This document shows positions 53,150 through 62,279 of a stretch of DNA of 64,000 nt, in pieces (positions within the stretch are counted from its first letter, which is position 1; each line of letters starts with the position of its first letter). The notes under the pieces are model-generated. The model made no database searches. It saw only the letters and a list, made by a program, of their open reading frames with translations, and was not told where the DNA came from. The translations under genes were made by a program, and so were the position numbers. Origin of the DNA: Limosilactobacillus rudii (lineage in GTDB: Bacteria; Bacillota; Bacilli; Lactobacillales; Lactobacillaceae); NCBI RefSeq assembly GCF_014145455.1, contig NZ_JACIVB010000062.1, positions 186,001 through 250,000 of the forward strand. Direction: 5' to 3'.

Positions 53150-53548
53150 ATGACTGAAAAGAAAGATCTGTGTGGTGTAGGCTACACATTAGATGTTTTA
53201 GAGGATAAGTGGCAACCGCGGATCATCTATTGGCTTGGTTTTCGGCCGTTTAGCATTGATGAATTACAGCAGCTGCTGCCGGATTTAACAGCTGTCGCAC
53301 TTAATGACGAACTAGCTTCCTTGCAGAACTTAAGGATTGTCAACCCTGTCAAAAATAATGAAGGCAAGTATTCATTGACGGAGGATGGCAATGACCTCCG
53401 TAATATGGTAGTGACGATGGGCGTCTGGGGTCGTCAGCAAATGGATGATTCCGCAGATAAAGCTTCAGCCCAGATTGTCGAACCAGAAGCAAATGCAAGT
53501 ATGGCCGAGTTGATTAAGTACAATGAAAAGCTTGGCAAGTACTTGTAA
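53150..53548 (+). CDS. HxlR-family transcriptional regulator
   Basis: A 132-residue winged-helix regulator with the family start CGVGYTLDVLEDKWQPRIIY and the region LLPDLTAVALNDELASLQNL, RIVNPVKNNEGKYSLTEDG. The start is ATG 53150 with GGAG eight bases upstream. HxlR regulators often sense electrophiles or oxidative signals through cysteine; here Cys near residue 8 is in the usual place. Divergence from its targets is not seen, as neighbours are unrelated. Confidence 0.85.
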   Translation: MTEKKDLCGVGYTLDVLEDKWQPRIIYWLGFRPFSIDELQQLLPDLTAVALNDELASLQNLRIVNPVKNNEGKYSLTEDGNDLRNMVVTMGVWGRQQMDDSADKASAQIVEPEANASMAELIKYNEKLGKYL

Positions 53549-53599
53549 CGGGGGATTAGCAGCTTGTCGTAGTTATTGTATTGAGAGAGAACTATGACA

Positions 53600-53792
53600 T
53601 TGTAAAGAGGCCAGAAATGCCCTTTAACAAAGTAAGAATGCAACAGGCGCAGTAGCTGGCTGGCAGTTCAAACGCTGATAAATCAGCATTTGACCCACCC
53701 CAATAGGCTAGCTGCGCGTCGTAGCCATCCTTGCGGAGGTTCGAAGACAAACACCCAAAATCAGCTTGTCAGCCGATTTTGGGTGTTTTTTC
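53600..53792 (+). ncRNA. Candidate structured non-coding RNA, GC-rich, with terminator
   Basis: No ORF. The 5' hairpin pairs TAAAG-GGC with GCC-CTTTA (about 53602-53626). A long arm pairs GCGCAG-TAGC (53647-53656) with GCTA-CTGCGC (53707-53717), enclosing a perfect hairpin TCAAACGCTGAT / ATCAGCATTTGA (53668-53693). The 3' end is a strong terminator, ACACCCAAAATC / GATTTTGGGTGT then TTTTTT (53750-53792). The length near 190 and rod-like arm recall 6S-type RNA, but I cannot confirm a family. Confidence 0.6.
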
Positions 53793-54076
53793 TCACTCTC
53801 TTTAACGTTTGTTACAACTAATGTCGAAATTGTAATTAAAATGAAACAAAATAGCGGGGAGAGGGTAAAAGGCTAGTACTAATCGTTGGTGAGAGTTGAT
53901 AAATCAGCACTTTTCTTAATTAAAGAATTTATCTTTCGACAAGAATGTGAAAAAGTTATGAAATTTATTCTTGACTAAGAAGATTACATTCTTAATAATA
54001 TATTAAGTAATTATCAAATTATCTAGTTAGACAGTGTAAAGATTTAGTGCTAACTACTATATGGGAGAATTTATTT
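53793..54076. other. Leader region of the exopolysaccharide operon
   Basis: An AT-rich region of about 280 bases without a gene, holding the putative operon promoter and a long untranslated leader with GGGAG shortly before the LCP start. Confidence 0.6.
53971..53998 (+). promoter_or_regulatory. Putative promoter of the exopolysaccharide operon
   Basis: TTGACT (53971-53976), 16 bases, TAATAA (53993-53998). It leaves a leader of about 70 bases ahead of the LCP gene. Confidence 0.58.
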
Positions 54077-55075
54077 ATGTCAGACGAAAATAATCAACCC
54101 TTCAATAATGATGAAGATATTCACCAACATGAGCATCACCATCACCACCACCGACATCATCGGCGACACCGGGGATGGAAGATCTTTTGGTCCGTTATTG
54201 GTGTACTGGTATTGATTGCCCTCTTCTTTGCGGGGATGGCATGGCATAATTTGAAGTCTACGACTGATGATATGTATAGCAATGCCGGAGCTAATAAGTC
54301 CCGGGATGCCCAAAAGGTGCTTGACCAGAAGAAGCCGGTCTCAATCCTCTTATTAGGGACAGATACTGGTGCCCTTGGTCGGGATTATAAGGGACGGACA
54401 GATACAATTATGGTAATGACCTTGAATCCAAAGACAAAGACGACGACCATCGTTAGTCTTCCCCGGGATATGAAGGTTAACTTGCCAGACTACCCCCAGT
54501 ATTCACCAGCAAAGATTAATGCTGCTTATACTTACGGGGGGGTAAAGGAAAGTATCAATACGATCCAAGAACACTTCAACATTCCGATTGATTACTATGT
54601 ATTAGTTAACATGGGCGGTCTTGAAAAAGCAATTAACCAAGTTGGCGGGGTTGATGTCAAGTCACCATTGACCTTTGATTATGAAGGTTATAGCTTTGAA
54701 AAAGGTGAAACCTACCATATGAATGGAAAAAAAGCATTGGCTTTTAGCCGGATGCGACACGAAGACCCGAATGGTGATTACGGTCGGCAGTTACGTCAAC
54801 GGTTAGTAATTATGGCCTTATTAAAGAAGTCCGTATCATATAAGACGGTTCTTAACAAATCATTCTTACGATCAGTTTCCGATAGTTCCCAGACAGACTT
54901 AACCTTTAATGATATGGTTAAGTTAGCACAAGGTTATCGTGATACAAATGAACATATTGTCCAAGACCATGCTCAGGGGCGGAGTCAAAATGAAGGTGGT
55001 CAAGCCTTTGAAGTTGTGCCAACTAGTGAGCAACAACGAATTACTGACGTGTTACAAAATAGCTTAAAAAACTAA
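54077..55075 (+). CDS. LytR-CpsA-Psr (LCP) family cell-wall ligase
   Basis: A 332-residue membrane-anchored enzyme that transfers polymers from lipid carrier to peptidoglycan. One transmembrane helix lies near residues 38-58. Extracellular LCP motifs: ILLLGTDTGALGRDYKGRTD, IVSLPRDMKVNLP, KINAAYTYGG and FSRMRHEDPNGDYGRQLRQR. The cytoplasmic N-terminal tail is unusually His-rich (about a dozen His in residues 15-35). ATG 54077 has GGGAG upstream. As first gene of the operon it probably attaches the exopolysaccharide to the wall. Confidence 0.92.
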   Translation: MSDENNQPFNNDEDIHQHEHHHHHHRHHRRHRGWKIFWSVIGVLVLIALFFAGMAWHNLKSTTDDMYSNAGANKSRDAQKVLDQKKPVSILLLGTDTGALGRDYKGRTDTIMVMTLNPKTKTTTIVSLPRDMKVNLPDYPQYSPAKINAAYTYGGVKESINTIQEHFNIPIDYYVLVNMGGLEKAINQVGGVDVKSPLTFDYEGYSFEKGETYHMNGKKALAFSRMRHEDPNGDYGRQLRQRLVIMALLKKSVSYKTVLNKSFLRSVSDSSQTDLTFNDMVKLAQGYRDTNEHIVQDHAQGRSQNEGGQAFEVVPTSEQQRITDVLQNSLKN

Positions 55076-55094
55076 ATATTGAGGAGTAGAAGTC

Positions 55095-55970
55095 GTGAAT
55101 AGTTCACAACAAACAGCAAATAATACGATTGACTTGCATCGCTTAATGATGCTTTGTCGCAAACATATTAAGATGCTTATCGTCTGGACCCTATTAGCCG
55201 GGATTTTAGGTTTTGTCGTTGCCCAATTTGTGGTGGTACCTAAATATACCGCCACTACAGAAATTCTGGTTAACCAGAAGCATACTAATGATAATAATGG
55301 GCAAGCTTATAATAACCAACAAGCAGATATCCAAATGATCAATACTTATAAGGATATTATTACTAACCAGGTTATTCTGGGAAAGGCAAGTAAACAGCTA
55401 AAGAATCCGGTTAAGGTAATCAAACCGGCTCAAAAGGCTGAATATCGGCGGAATGCCGATGGTACTCGTCGTTTGATTAAAGAAGCCCAACCAGCCGTGA
55501 TTGAACGGGGTGGTAAGAGCTATGATATGTCGACGGCAGAATTAAAGAAGGCTATCAATGTTGCTACCCAGCAAAATTCTCAGGTCTTTTCATTAGAGGT
55601 AAAGACTGATAGTCCGGAAAAGTCAGCTGCCGTTGCCAATACGGTAGCCAATGTCTTCAAAGGACAAATCAAGAAGATTATGAGTGTTAATAACGTGACA
55701 ATCGTTTCCCGGGCAAGTACTCCTGACTCGCCGTCATTTCCGAACAAGAAGTTATTTGCGTTAGCGGGCGCAGTTCTTGGATTAATTCTAAGTTTCTTGT
55801 ACATCGTGCTTGGTGACTTAATGGATACCAGTATCCATGATGATGATTACTTGACGAATGAATTAGGGTTAACCAATCTTGGGCAAGTCAACCACATTAA
55901 CATGAGCAATAACTTTAAAGTTAATCAGCAAGAAAATCGGCGCCGTGAATCTGGCAGTCGCCGGGTATAA
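55095..55970 (+). CDS. wzd: Polysaccharide chain-length determinant / kinase modulator
   Basis: A 291-residue Wzz-family protein with two transmembrane segments (MLIVWTLLAGILGFVVAQF and LFALAGAVLGLILSFLYIVL) around an extracellular domain (YTATTEILVNQKHTND...). The proline-rich DSPSFPNKK before the second segment is typical. It activates the cognate tyrosine kinase, encoded next. GTG 55095 has GAGGAG upstream. Together they control polymer length and export. Confidence 0.92.
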   Translation: MNSSQQTANNTIDLHRLMMLCRKHIKMLIVWTLLAGILGFVVAQFVVVPKYTATTEILVNQKHTNDNNGQAYNNQQADIQMINTYKDIITNQVILGKASKQLKNPVKVIKPAQKAEYRRNADGTRRLIKEAQPAVIERGGKSYDMSTAELKKAINVATQQNSQVFSLEVKTDSPEKSAAVANTVANVFKGQIKKIMSVNNVTIVSRASTPDSPSFPNKKLFALAGAVLGLILSFLYIVLGDLMDTSIHDDDYLTNELGLTNLGQVNHINMSNNFKVNQQENRRRESGSRRV

Positions 55971-55988
55971 GGGAGGAGAGTAATAGAT

Positions 55989-56744
55989 ATGTCATTATTT
56001 CATCGAACACAAAAACAATCGACTGATACAATGGATAATGGAGCCAAGTTGATTACTGTTGCTCACCCCAAGAGCCCGATTTCGGAACAGTTCCGAACGA
56101 TTCGGACGAATATTAACTTCATGGCAATTGATAAGCCAATTAAGACGTTAGCGTTAACTTCAGCAAATGTTTCTGAAGGTAAGTCAACGGTTACTGATAA
56201 TGTTGCAGTAGTGTGGGCACAAACTGGTCAAAGGGTATTACTGATTGATTCTGATTTACGGCGACCAACATTACATGCGACATTCAGTAAGAGTAATCAG
56301 CGGGGGTTAACCACAATTTTAACTAGTGGGAATAATTCCGTTGACTTGCGGGAGATTATCCAATCAAGTGGGGTTGAGAATTTAGATATCTTAACTTCTG
56401 GACCAATTCCACCAAACCCAGCGGAATTATTAAATTCTCAACGAATGCGGACATTACTAGACACTGTTAAGTCGATTTATGACATGGTAATTGTCGATGT
56501 ACCGCCAATGCTAGAGGTTACCGATACGCAAATTTTGTCACGGCATCTTGATGCAGTAGTTTTAGTAGTAAAGCAAGAACAGACACAAAAGTTAGCTGTT
56601 AAACGAACAGTTGAGTTATTAAAGCTGGCACATGCTAATTTACTGGGATACGTGATGAATGATGTCAACGCTGACGGTGATGCAGCGTATGGTTATGGTT
56701 ACGGCTACGGCTATGGCTATGGTTACAGAGAAAATACAGAATAG
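55989..56744 (+). CDS. wze: Exopolysaccharide tyrosine kinase
   Basis: A 251-residue BY-kinase. Walker A lies in ANVSEGKSTVTDN, Walker A' in VLLIDSDLRRPTLH and Walker B in MVIVDVPPMLEVTD. The C-terminal tail is a tyrosine cluster, a Gly-Tyr repeat of about six units after AYG, the autophosphorylation site that regulates export with Wzd. The DNA repeats in tyrosine-glycine codons, so repeat number could change. It follows wzd by 18 bases. Confidence 0.93.
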   Translation: MSLFHRTQKQSTDTMDNGAKLITVAHPKSPISEQFRTIRTNINFMAIDKPIKTLALTSANVSEGKSTVTDNVAVVWAQTGQRVLLIDSDLRRPTLHATFSKSNQRGLTTILTSGNNSVDLREIIQSSGVENLDILTSGPIPPNPAELLNSQRMRTLLDTVKSIYDMVIVDVPPMLEVTDTQILSRHLDAVVLVVKQEQTQKLAVKRTVELLKLAHANLLGYVMNDVNADGDAAYGYGYGYGYGYGYRENTE

Positions 56745-56785
56745 TAAATGTTAGAAGATAAATGGGGGGGGAAAAATTAGTCGTT

Positions 56786-57448
56786 ATGGATGAAAAATTA
56801 AAAGTCAGAGAACATCATCAAAATATGAATTATCCACAAATAAAACAATTTAGTTGGTATCGCGATTTTTATAAAAGGGGATTCGACATTTTTTTTAGTG
56901 GAATAGGAATAGTTATGTTGGCTATTCCAATGATGGTTATTGCTTTGATTATAAAAATTAACTCTCCTCAAGAACCAATTTTATTTAGGCAAAAGAGGAT
57001 CGGTAAAAATGATAAAGTATTTACTATTCTAAAGTTTCGGTCAATGAGTCAAGATGCTCCTCATGAGATGGCAACTCAAAATTTTGAAAATCCAGAAAAA
57101 TTTATCACCCCTGTAGGAAAAGTTTTACGTAAAGCTAGTTTAGATGAATTGCCTCAACTTTTTAATGTATTTAAGGGGGATATGAGTATTATAGGTCCTC
57201 GTCCTCTAATCTCTAAAGAAAAAAAAGTTTTAGAATTACGTGATGAATATGGAGCTAACAAAATCTTACCGGGAATAACAGGTCTAGCGCAAGTCCATGG
57301 TCGTGATGAAATAACAGATGAGAATAAAGCTGCTTATGATGGTAAATATGCGTTAAATATGAGTTTATTATTAGATCTTTCTATTCTTTTTAAAACTGTA
57401 TTAGATGTTGTACGGAGTAAAGGAGTACATGAAGGCAGAAGTAAGTGA
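56786..57448 (+). CDS. Priming sugar phosphotransferase (undecaprenyl-phosphate)
   Basis: A 220-residue bacterial sugar transferase that starts the repeat unit on undecaprenyl phosphate. It has a membrane segment (FDIFFSGIGIVMLAIPMMVI), then FRQKRIGKNDKVFTILKFRSM, LRKASLDELPQLFNVFKGDMS, IGPRPL and GITGLAQVHGRD. The start is uncertain: ATG 56786 (MDEKLKV) or ATG 56762, which sits right before a run of eight G (56764-56771). The sugar (galactose, glucose or a modified hexose) cannot be told. From here on composition becomes AT-rich. Confidence 0.88.
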   Translation: MDEKLKVREHHQNMNYPQIKQFSWYRDFYKRGFDIFFSGIGIVMLAIPMMVIALIIKINSPQEPILFRQKRIGKNDKVFTILKFRSMSQDAPHEMATQNFENPEKFITPVGKVLRKASLDELPQLFNVFKGDMSIIGPRPLISKEKKVLELRDEYGANKILPGITGLAQVHGRDEITDENKAAYDGKYALNMSLLLDLSILFKTVLDVVRSKGVHEGRSK

Positions 57449-58284
57449 AATATATGGATAATAAATTTTCGGTATTAATGACTGTATATAAAATGGAAAA
57501 GCCAGAGTATTTAAACCAGTCTTTAAGTAGTATAGAAGAGCAAACATTACTTCCCCAAGAGATTGTACTCGTAGAGGATGGTCCTCTTACAGATGAACTT
57601 GAAAGGGTTATAGAAATTCATAAAAGACAATTTAAAAATAAATTTAAGATAATTAAAAGTAATGTGAATCGTGGGAGGGGACTTGCGTCACGTTTGGGTT
57701 TGAAATATATCTCAACTGATTGGGTCGCAAGGGTAGACTCCGATGATATATGTTATAAGAACCGTTTCAAGCTTCAATTAGAAGCTCTTGAAAAGAACCA
57801 TAATATAAAAATGATAGGTGGACAAATTACAGAATTCCAAGATATGCCTCAAAATATAACAGGTAAAAGAGAAGTTCCACTTAGTTTTAAGGAAATAGAA
57901 AAATTTGCTAGATATCGAAGTCCAATTAATAATCCAACTTTAATGTTTAATAAAAAAGCATTGGATTTAATTGGAGGATACCCTATGCTCAATGTGTTGG
58001 AAGATTATGACCTTTGCATAAGATTTTTAGTTAACAATTTAGAGATAATTAATTTACCATACAATCTGGTAAATATGCGTGTAAATAAGCAAATGTATAA
58101 AAGAAGAGGGGGAGTAAAATATCTTTGTCAATATATTTTGATGAAATGGAAATGGTATAAAATGGGTATTGGTAATATCAAGTCTCTTGTTTTATCTGAT
58201 GTATTAATGACAGGAAATATTATTTTACCTGTTAATATTAGAAGGTTAGTATATTCACTTTTTCTTAGAAAAAGACAAAAATAA
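57445..58284 (+). CDS. Family 2 glycosyltransferase
   Basis: A 279-residue GT-A enzyme. The N-terminal part reads FSVLMTVYKMEKPEYLNQSL, VLVEDGPLTDEL, then STDWVARVDSDDICYKNRF with the DxD motif. ED in NVLEDYDLCIRFL is the likely base region. It adds a sugar to the repeat unit. GTG 57445 overlaps the previous stop; ATG 57454 is the alternative start. Low GC compared with the operon head. Confidence 0.87.
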   Translation: MKYMDNKFSVLMTVYKMEKPEYLNQSLSSIEEQTLLPQEIVLVEDGPLTDELERVIEIHKRQFKNKFKIIKSNVNRGRGLASRLGLKYISTDWVARVDSDDICYKNRFKLQLEALEKNHNIKMIGGQITEFQDMPQNITGKREVPLSFKEIEKFARYRSPINNPTLMFNKKALDLIGGYPMLNVLEDYDLCIRFLVNNLEIINLPYNLVNMRVNKQMYKRRGGVKYLCQYILMKWKWYKMGIGNIKSLVLSDVLMTGNIILPVNIRRLVYSLFLRKRQK

Positions 58285-58567
58285 TAGTATTATTTAGTAG
58301 ATTTTTAATAAATTTTTGAATTAGCATCAAAATATTTAATTTGTATATTAAGTTAGGTGTATCTATAAATTAAATAGTGTTATATTGACAAAATTAAAAC
58401 ACAGGATTTTTAATAAACTTTTTTATTGAGTAATAATCAAAAAACAAGTGCCTTAATAATTAAAAATGCAGGAGATATTAATTTTACAATTTCTATACCC
58501 TCTAGTGATCATCAAGTAAAAAATAAAAATAGGTTATAGTGTCGAAAAAAGTAGGAAGAGGAAAGAT
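58285..58567. other. AT-rich gap between glycosyltransferase and LicD genes
   Basis: Almost 285 bases without a supported gene; a stretch of about 40 codons open before 58537 has no start or binding site and may be a decayed gene end. A TTGACA-like word at about 58385 could be part of a promoter. Nothing else is clear. Confidence 0.5.
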
Positions 58568-59386
58568 ATGAAAGAGATAGATGCGTTGCAAGCAAAAAAA
58601 ATTATATTAGATATTTTAATCTATTTTGATGAATTTTGTAAAAAAAATAATTTACATTATACTTTAGCTTATGGAACTTTACTCGGGGCAGCTAGGCACC
58701 ATGGCTTTATACCATGGGATGACGATATCGATATTGAAATGCCAATAAATGATTATAAGAAATTATTAGAATTAATGGATAATGTTCCTCTAGAAAATCG
58801 ATATCAATTACATTCATTGCAAACTGAGGAAAAATTTGGTGAACATTATTATTATCCCTTTTCTAAACTGGAAGATTCTTTTACAAAGGCAAAATATTTA
58901 AAGACAAATGATCAAGGTAGTGCATTTATTGATATTTTTCCTATGACCCCTCTGCCATTAAATAAGAAAAAATGGTATTTATATAATAAAAAAGCACGGT
59001 TTCTTAAAATTATGCTTGCAGGTATTGATGGAAAAAATAGATCAAAAATTAGAAATGGTATATCAAAAATTGAGTCAAAAATTTTTGATTATCGGGAAAT
59101 AAGAAATGCATTATGGGAACTAGCAGTAAAATATGTAGATAATAATCATTCAGATTATTTGGTAGACGGCACTTGGCATGACTATAAGAATAAAAATTAT
59201 TTTCCTAAAAAATGGTTTGAGTCCTATACTTCATTGAAGTTTGAAGGTTATGATATGTCTGTAATAACAAATTATAAGAAAATGCTAGAACATGATTATG
59301 GAAATTGGAATACATTGCCTCCAAAAGAAAAGAGGATTCCTCATCATGATTACATTTTATATTTTAAAGGAGAAAAGGATGATTAA
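58568..59386 (+). CDS. LicD-family phosphotransferase
   Basis: A 272-residue protein with the LicD core YTLAYGTLLGAARHHGFIPW and DDDIDIEMP, and later SAFIDIFPMTPLP. LicD enzymes transfer phosphocholine or similar phospho-substituents (also phospho-sugars or ribitol-P) onto glycans. Its presence suggests the exopolysaccharide carries a phosphate-linked group. AGGAAGAGGAAAG precedes the ATG. It overlaps the next gene by eight bases. Confidence 0.88.
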   Translation: MKEIDALQAKKIILDILIYFDEFCKKNNLHYTLAYGTLLGAARHHGFIPWDDDIDIEMPINDYKKLLELMDNVPLENRYQLHSLQTEEKFGEHYYYPFSKLEDSFTKAKYLKTNDQGSAFIDIFPMTPLPLNKKKWYLYNKKARFLKIMLAGIDGKNRSKIRNGISKIESKIFDYREIRNALWELAVKYVDNNHSDYLVDGTWHDYKNKNYFPKKWFESYTSLKFEGYDMSVITNYKKMLEHDYGNWNTLPPKEKRIPHHDYILYFKGEKDD

Positions 59387-60365
59387 TGATATTACAGTAT
59401 CGGTAATTATACCTGTCTATAATGTAAAAAAGTATTTAAAAAAATGCGTTACCTCCTTAGTGAAGCAAACGTATAATAAATTTGAGATAATTTTAATCGA
59501 TGATGGATCTACAGATGGCAGTGGAGAACTTTGTGATACTTTTGCGCAGAGGTCTAATATTATAGAAGTGTATCACAAAAAAAATGGTGGATTATCAGAT
59601 GCACGGAATTTTGGTGTAAAAAAAGCAAAATATGAAAATATAATTTTCATTGATAGCGATGATTATGTTGATCCAGATTACGTAGAATATTTAGTAAAAT
59701 TAAAAAGAAAGTATGATAGTGATTTAACGATTTCAGGATATATTACTGAGTCAATTAACGGTTCCGTAAACAATACTGTTGTTTCGCCCATAGAAATTAC
59801 GTGTTCATCTAAGAAGGCATTTCAATATTTATGTTATGGAAAGACAATTCCGATTATGGCTTGGGGAAAACTATATAGTCGCCAGTCGTTATTAAAGTAT
59901 CCTTTTCCTGTAGGAATGTTAAATGAAGATGTTGGGACAACTTATAAGCTAATTCTTAATTCTGGTAAAGTTGCTATTGGAAATAAAGCTAGTTATCATT
60001 ATATCCAGCGTCCTGGAAGTATTTTACATTCTGATAATGGTGAAGAATTTTTTTATGGTGTTATAGCAGCTGCAGAGATTGTACAGGTTGCAAAAAAAAG
60101 ATTAAAAGATAGAAAGTCTATTTTTGCAGCTTATGGGCGCTTTATTATTGAGGCTATTGGTTTATTACATAGGAGTTCAGTTAACAAAAGTGTATATTTA
60201 AGAAGCACGCAATTGGTAAAAGAAAAAAGTAATGTTAATATTTTTTTAATGCTTTTCAATAATAATCTTACGATAAGTAAAAGAATACAATTTATATTCT
60301 TTTTTCTTAGTCCCAAACTATATAGGTTAGTTTATCTACATAGTAAACGGAGGAGTGACGACTAG
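59379..60365 (+). CDS. Family 2 glycosyltransferase
   Basis: A 328-residue GT-A enzyme: TVSVIIPVYNVKKYLKKCVT, FEIILIDDGSTDGSGELCD, KKNGGLSDARNFGVKKAK and IIFIDSDDYVDPDYV (DxD). ATG 59379 is chosen because AAGGAGAAAAGG is directly upstream; the frame is open earlier but overlaps licD. The hydrophobic C-terminal part may contact the membrane. Acceptor and donor sugar are unknown. Confidence 0.9.
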   Translation: MINDITVSVIIPVYNVKKYLKKCVTSLVKQTYNKFEIILIDDGSTDGSGELCDTFAQRSNIIEVYHKKNGGLSDARNFGVKKAKYENIIFIDSDDYVDPDYVEYLVKLKRKYDSDLTISGYITESINGSVNNTVVSPIEITCSSKKAFQYLCYGKTIPIMAWGKLYSRQSLLKYPFPVGMLNEDVGTTYKLILNSGKVAIGNKASYHYIQRPGSILHSDNGEEFFYGVIAAAEIVQVAKKRLKDRKSIFAAYGRFIIEAIGLLHRSSVNKSVYLRSTQLVKEKSNVNIFLMLFNNNLTISKRIQFIFFFLSPKLYRLVYLHSKRRSDD

Positions 60366-61483
60366 TGAGTATTGCAAAATCACTACTAACATACTTTATA
60401 ATAATTATGTTATCAACCTTATTCTTGTGGTGTGCTGATAAACTACATATTAATGAGAAAGGCGACATTATTAATTTGCAGCGCATAAAGAGTTTGCCGT
60501 ATTTATTTTTAATGTGTTTATCATTTGCTTTTCCTTTTTTTATTTCGGCGTATAGAATTAATGTTGGTACAGACTATATGTCATATGTTTTAATGGCTAA
60601 AAATCCAATTGGTTATATTGGAATACCTGTATTTTTTAAGAACATACTTATTTTTTTATCGAAATTTGGATTAACTGCTTCAGGCTTTTTTATACTTTCA
60701 TCATTTTTTATATTATTTACCTATTTTATAGCAATTGTTTTGTTATCACAGGTTCCTCATTTATCATTATTCATGTTTTTTATAATGGAAGATTTCTTTG
60801 TAAGTATGAATATGGTAAGGCAATTTATTGCTATGGGAGTATTATTAATAGCTTATTTATTATATAGTAAACACCATTTTTATATAGGAATTACGTTTAA
60901 TATAATCAGTTTTTTGATTCATCCATCAATTATTATTTTTGATATATTTTTAGTAATTCTCTTCATCTTCAGAAAATTTAATTTTACAAGAATAAATACT
61001 ATACTATTAGTTTTATTTTCGCCATTTATATTGTTAGCCATACCACTATTTAAATTAATATTAAGGTATACCATTTTTGGAAAATTTTTAGATAATTCCT
61101 ATTCTTTATTTCATTATAGATGGACGTTTTTAATGATATTAAGTTATAGCGTAAGTTTAATTTTAATAATTATTTTTGCAAATTATGCAAGAGTACAAGT
61201 AAACCAAGCTGCTAAATCATATATTTTAGCTAATTTATGCGTTATTCTTTTGTTAATTAGTAGTTATTTTATTTCGGGTAATGCGTATAGAGTTATATAT
61301 TTAATAACTCCTATAATGATTATTTATTATCCAAAGACTCTAACAACAATTGAAAATAAAGCATTAAGGTTGATTGTTAATGTTTGTATAATATGTTGTT
61401 TTATTGCTGCAACAACTATTATGATTACTCATAATAATAACGATGTAATTCCTTACTTTAACCAATTTATAACAAATATTTAA
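60365..61483 (+). CDS. wzy: EpsG/Wzy-family polysaccharide polymerase
   Basis: A 372-residue membrane protein with about nine to ten hydrophobic segments. The segment AYRINVGTDYMSYVLMAKN is the R..vGTDY..Y signature of EpsG-type polymerases. It polymerises lipid-linked repeat units outside the membrane. GTG 60365 overlaps the previous stop by one base. Very AT-rich. Confidence 0.83.
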   Translation: MSIAKSLLTYFIIIMLSTLFLWCADKLHINEKGDIINLQRIKSLPYLFLMCLSFAFPFFISAYRINVGTDYMSYVLMAKNPIGYIGIPVFFKNILIFLSKFGLTASGFFILSSFFILFTYFIAIVLLSQVPHLSLFMFFIMEDFFVSMNMVRQFIAMGVLLIAYLLYSKHHFYIGITFNIISFLIHPSIIIFDIFLVILFIFRKFNFTRINTILLVLFSPFILLAIPLFKLILRYTIFGKFLDNSYSLFHYRWTFLMILSYSVSLILIIIFANYARVQVNQAAKSYILANLCVILLLISSYFISGNAYRVIYLITPIMIIYYPKTLTTIENKALRLIVNVCIICCFIAATTIMITHNNNDVIPYFNQFITNI

Positions 61484-61503
61484 ATTAAGAAGGGAAATAT
61501 ATA

Positions 61504-62232
61504 ATGATTCCTCATGTAATATATTACTGTTGGTTTGGGGAAGCACCTAAGCCAGATAATGTAAAGAAAAATATAGAGAGTTGGAAAAAATTAAATCCTA
61601 ATTATAGAATTATAGAAATTAATGAGTATAATTTTAAATGGCAAAATTATGATTTTACCAGAGAAGCGTATAATCAAAAGATGTGGGCATTTGTAAGTGA
61701 TATGGCTAAGATAAGTTTATTGTATAAGTTTGGTGGGTTTTGCTTAGATACAGATGTCAAATTATTAACATCTTTAGATAAACTAGCAAAATATTCTAGT
61801 GTTTGGGCTATGGAAGCACCTGGTATCATTGCTCCAGGACTTATTATAGGGGCCCAACCTCAAGATAAGGATTTAAAAAATATTTACCAAATATATTTAA
61901 ATATGAAGTTTATTGAGAAGAATGCTGAGCATTACTTAAAGTCACCGACAATTGTTACTAATTATTTTAGATTACATGGATTGAAGGCAAAAAATAGTAA
62001 ACAAATTTTAGACCGTGATCAATTAATTTTACCTTCTAGCTATTTTGCACCACTTCACTGGTGGGGAGGTGGGCATATAAGAAGAAATACTATGGGAATT
62101 CATTATTATGCAAATTCTTGGGGAGCAAATTTAGAAATTTCTTGTAGACAAAAGATCATGAAAAAATGGTATTTTTATTTTCCTTCAAGTTATCTTTTTG
62201 CAAAGAAATTGTTTAAATTTGTAAAAAATTAA
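61504..62232 (+). CDS. Family 32 glycosyltransferase (capsular polysaccharide synthesis)
   Basis: A 242-residue enzyme: MIPHVIYYCWFGEAPKPDNV, ESWKKLNPNYRIIEINEYNF, VSDMAKISLLYKFGGFCLDTD (the DXD motif, here DTD) as in Gly_transf_sug proteins, and later HWWGGGH. These enzymes often add galactose, mannose or N-acetyl sugars from nucleotide donors. The gene lies 20 bases after wzy and shares its low GC. Confidence 0.9.
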   Translation: MIPHVIYYCWFGEAPKPDNVKKNIESWKKLNPNYRIIEINEYNFKWQNYDFTREAYNQKMWAFVSDMAKISLLYKFGGFCLDTDVKLLTSLDKLAKYSSVWAMEAPGIIAPGLIIGAQPQDKDLKNIYQIYLNMKFIEKNAEHYLKSPTIVTNYFRLHGLKAKNSKQILDRDQLILPSSYFAPLHWWGGGHIRRNTMGIHYYANSWGANLEISCRQKIMKKWYFYFPSSYLFAKKLFKFVKN

Positions 62233-62279
62233 TAGTATTTATTTTTAGTTAATTATTATATTTATAGATGAGAGAATGT

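Noticed and set aside
58400-58537. Decayed gene end in the gap before licD
   Set aside because: About 40 open codons without start or binding site in very AT-rich DNA; chance openness cannot be excluded.
59292-59378. Longer start of the second GT2 enzyme
   Set aside because: It lies inside licD in another frame without a binding site; ATG 59379 has AAGGAGAAAAGG and begins the GT fold.
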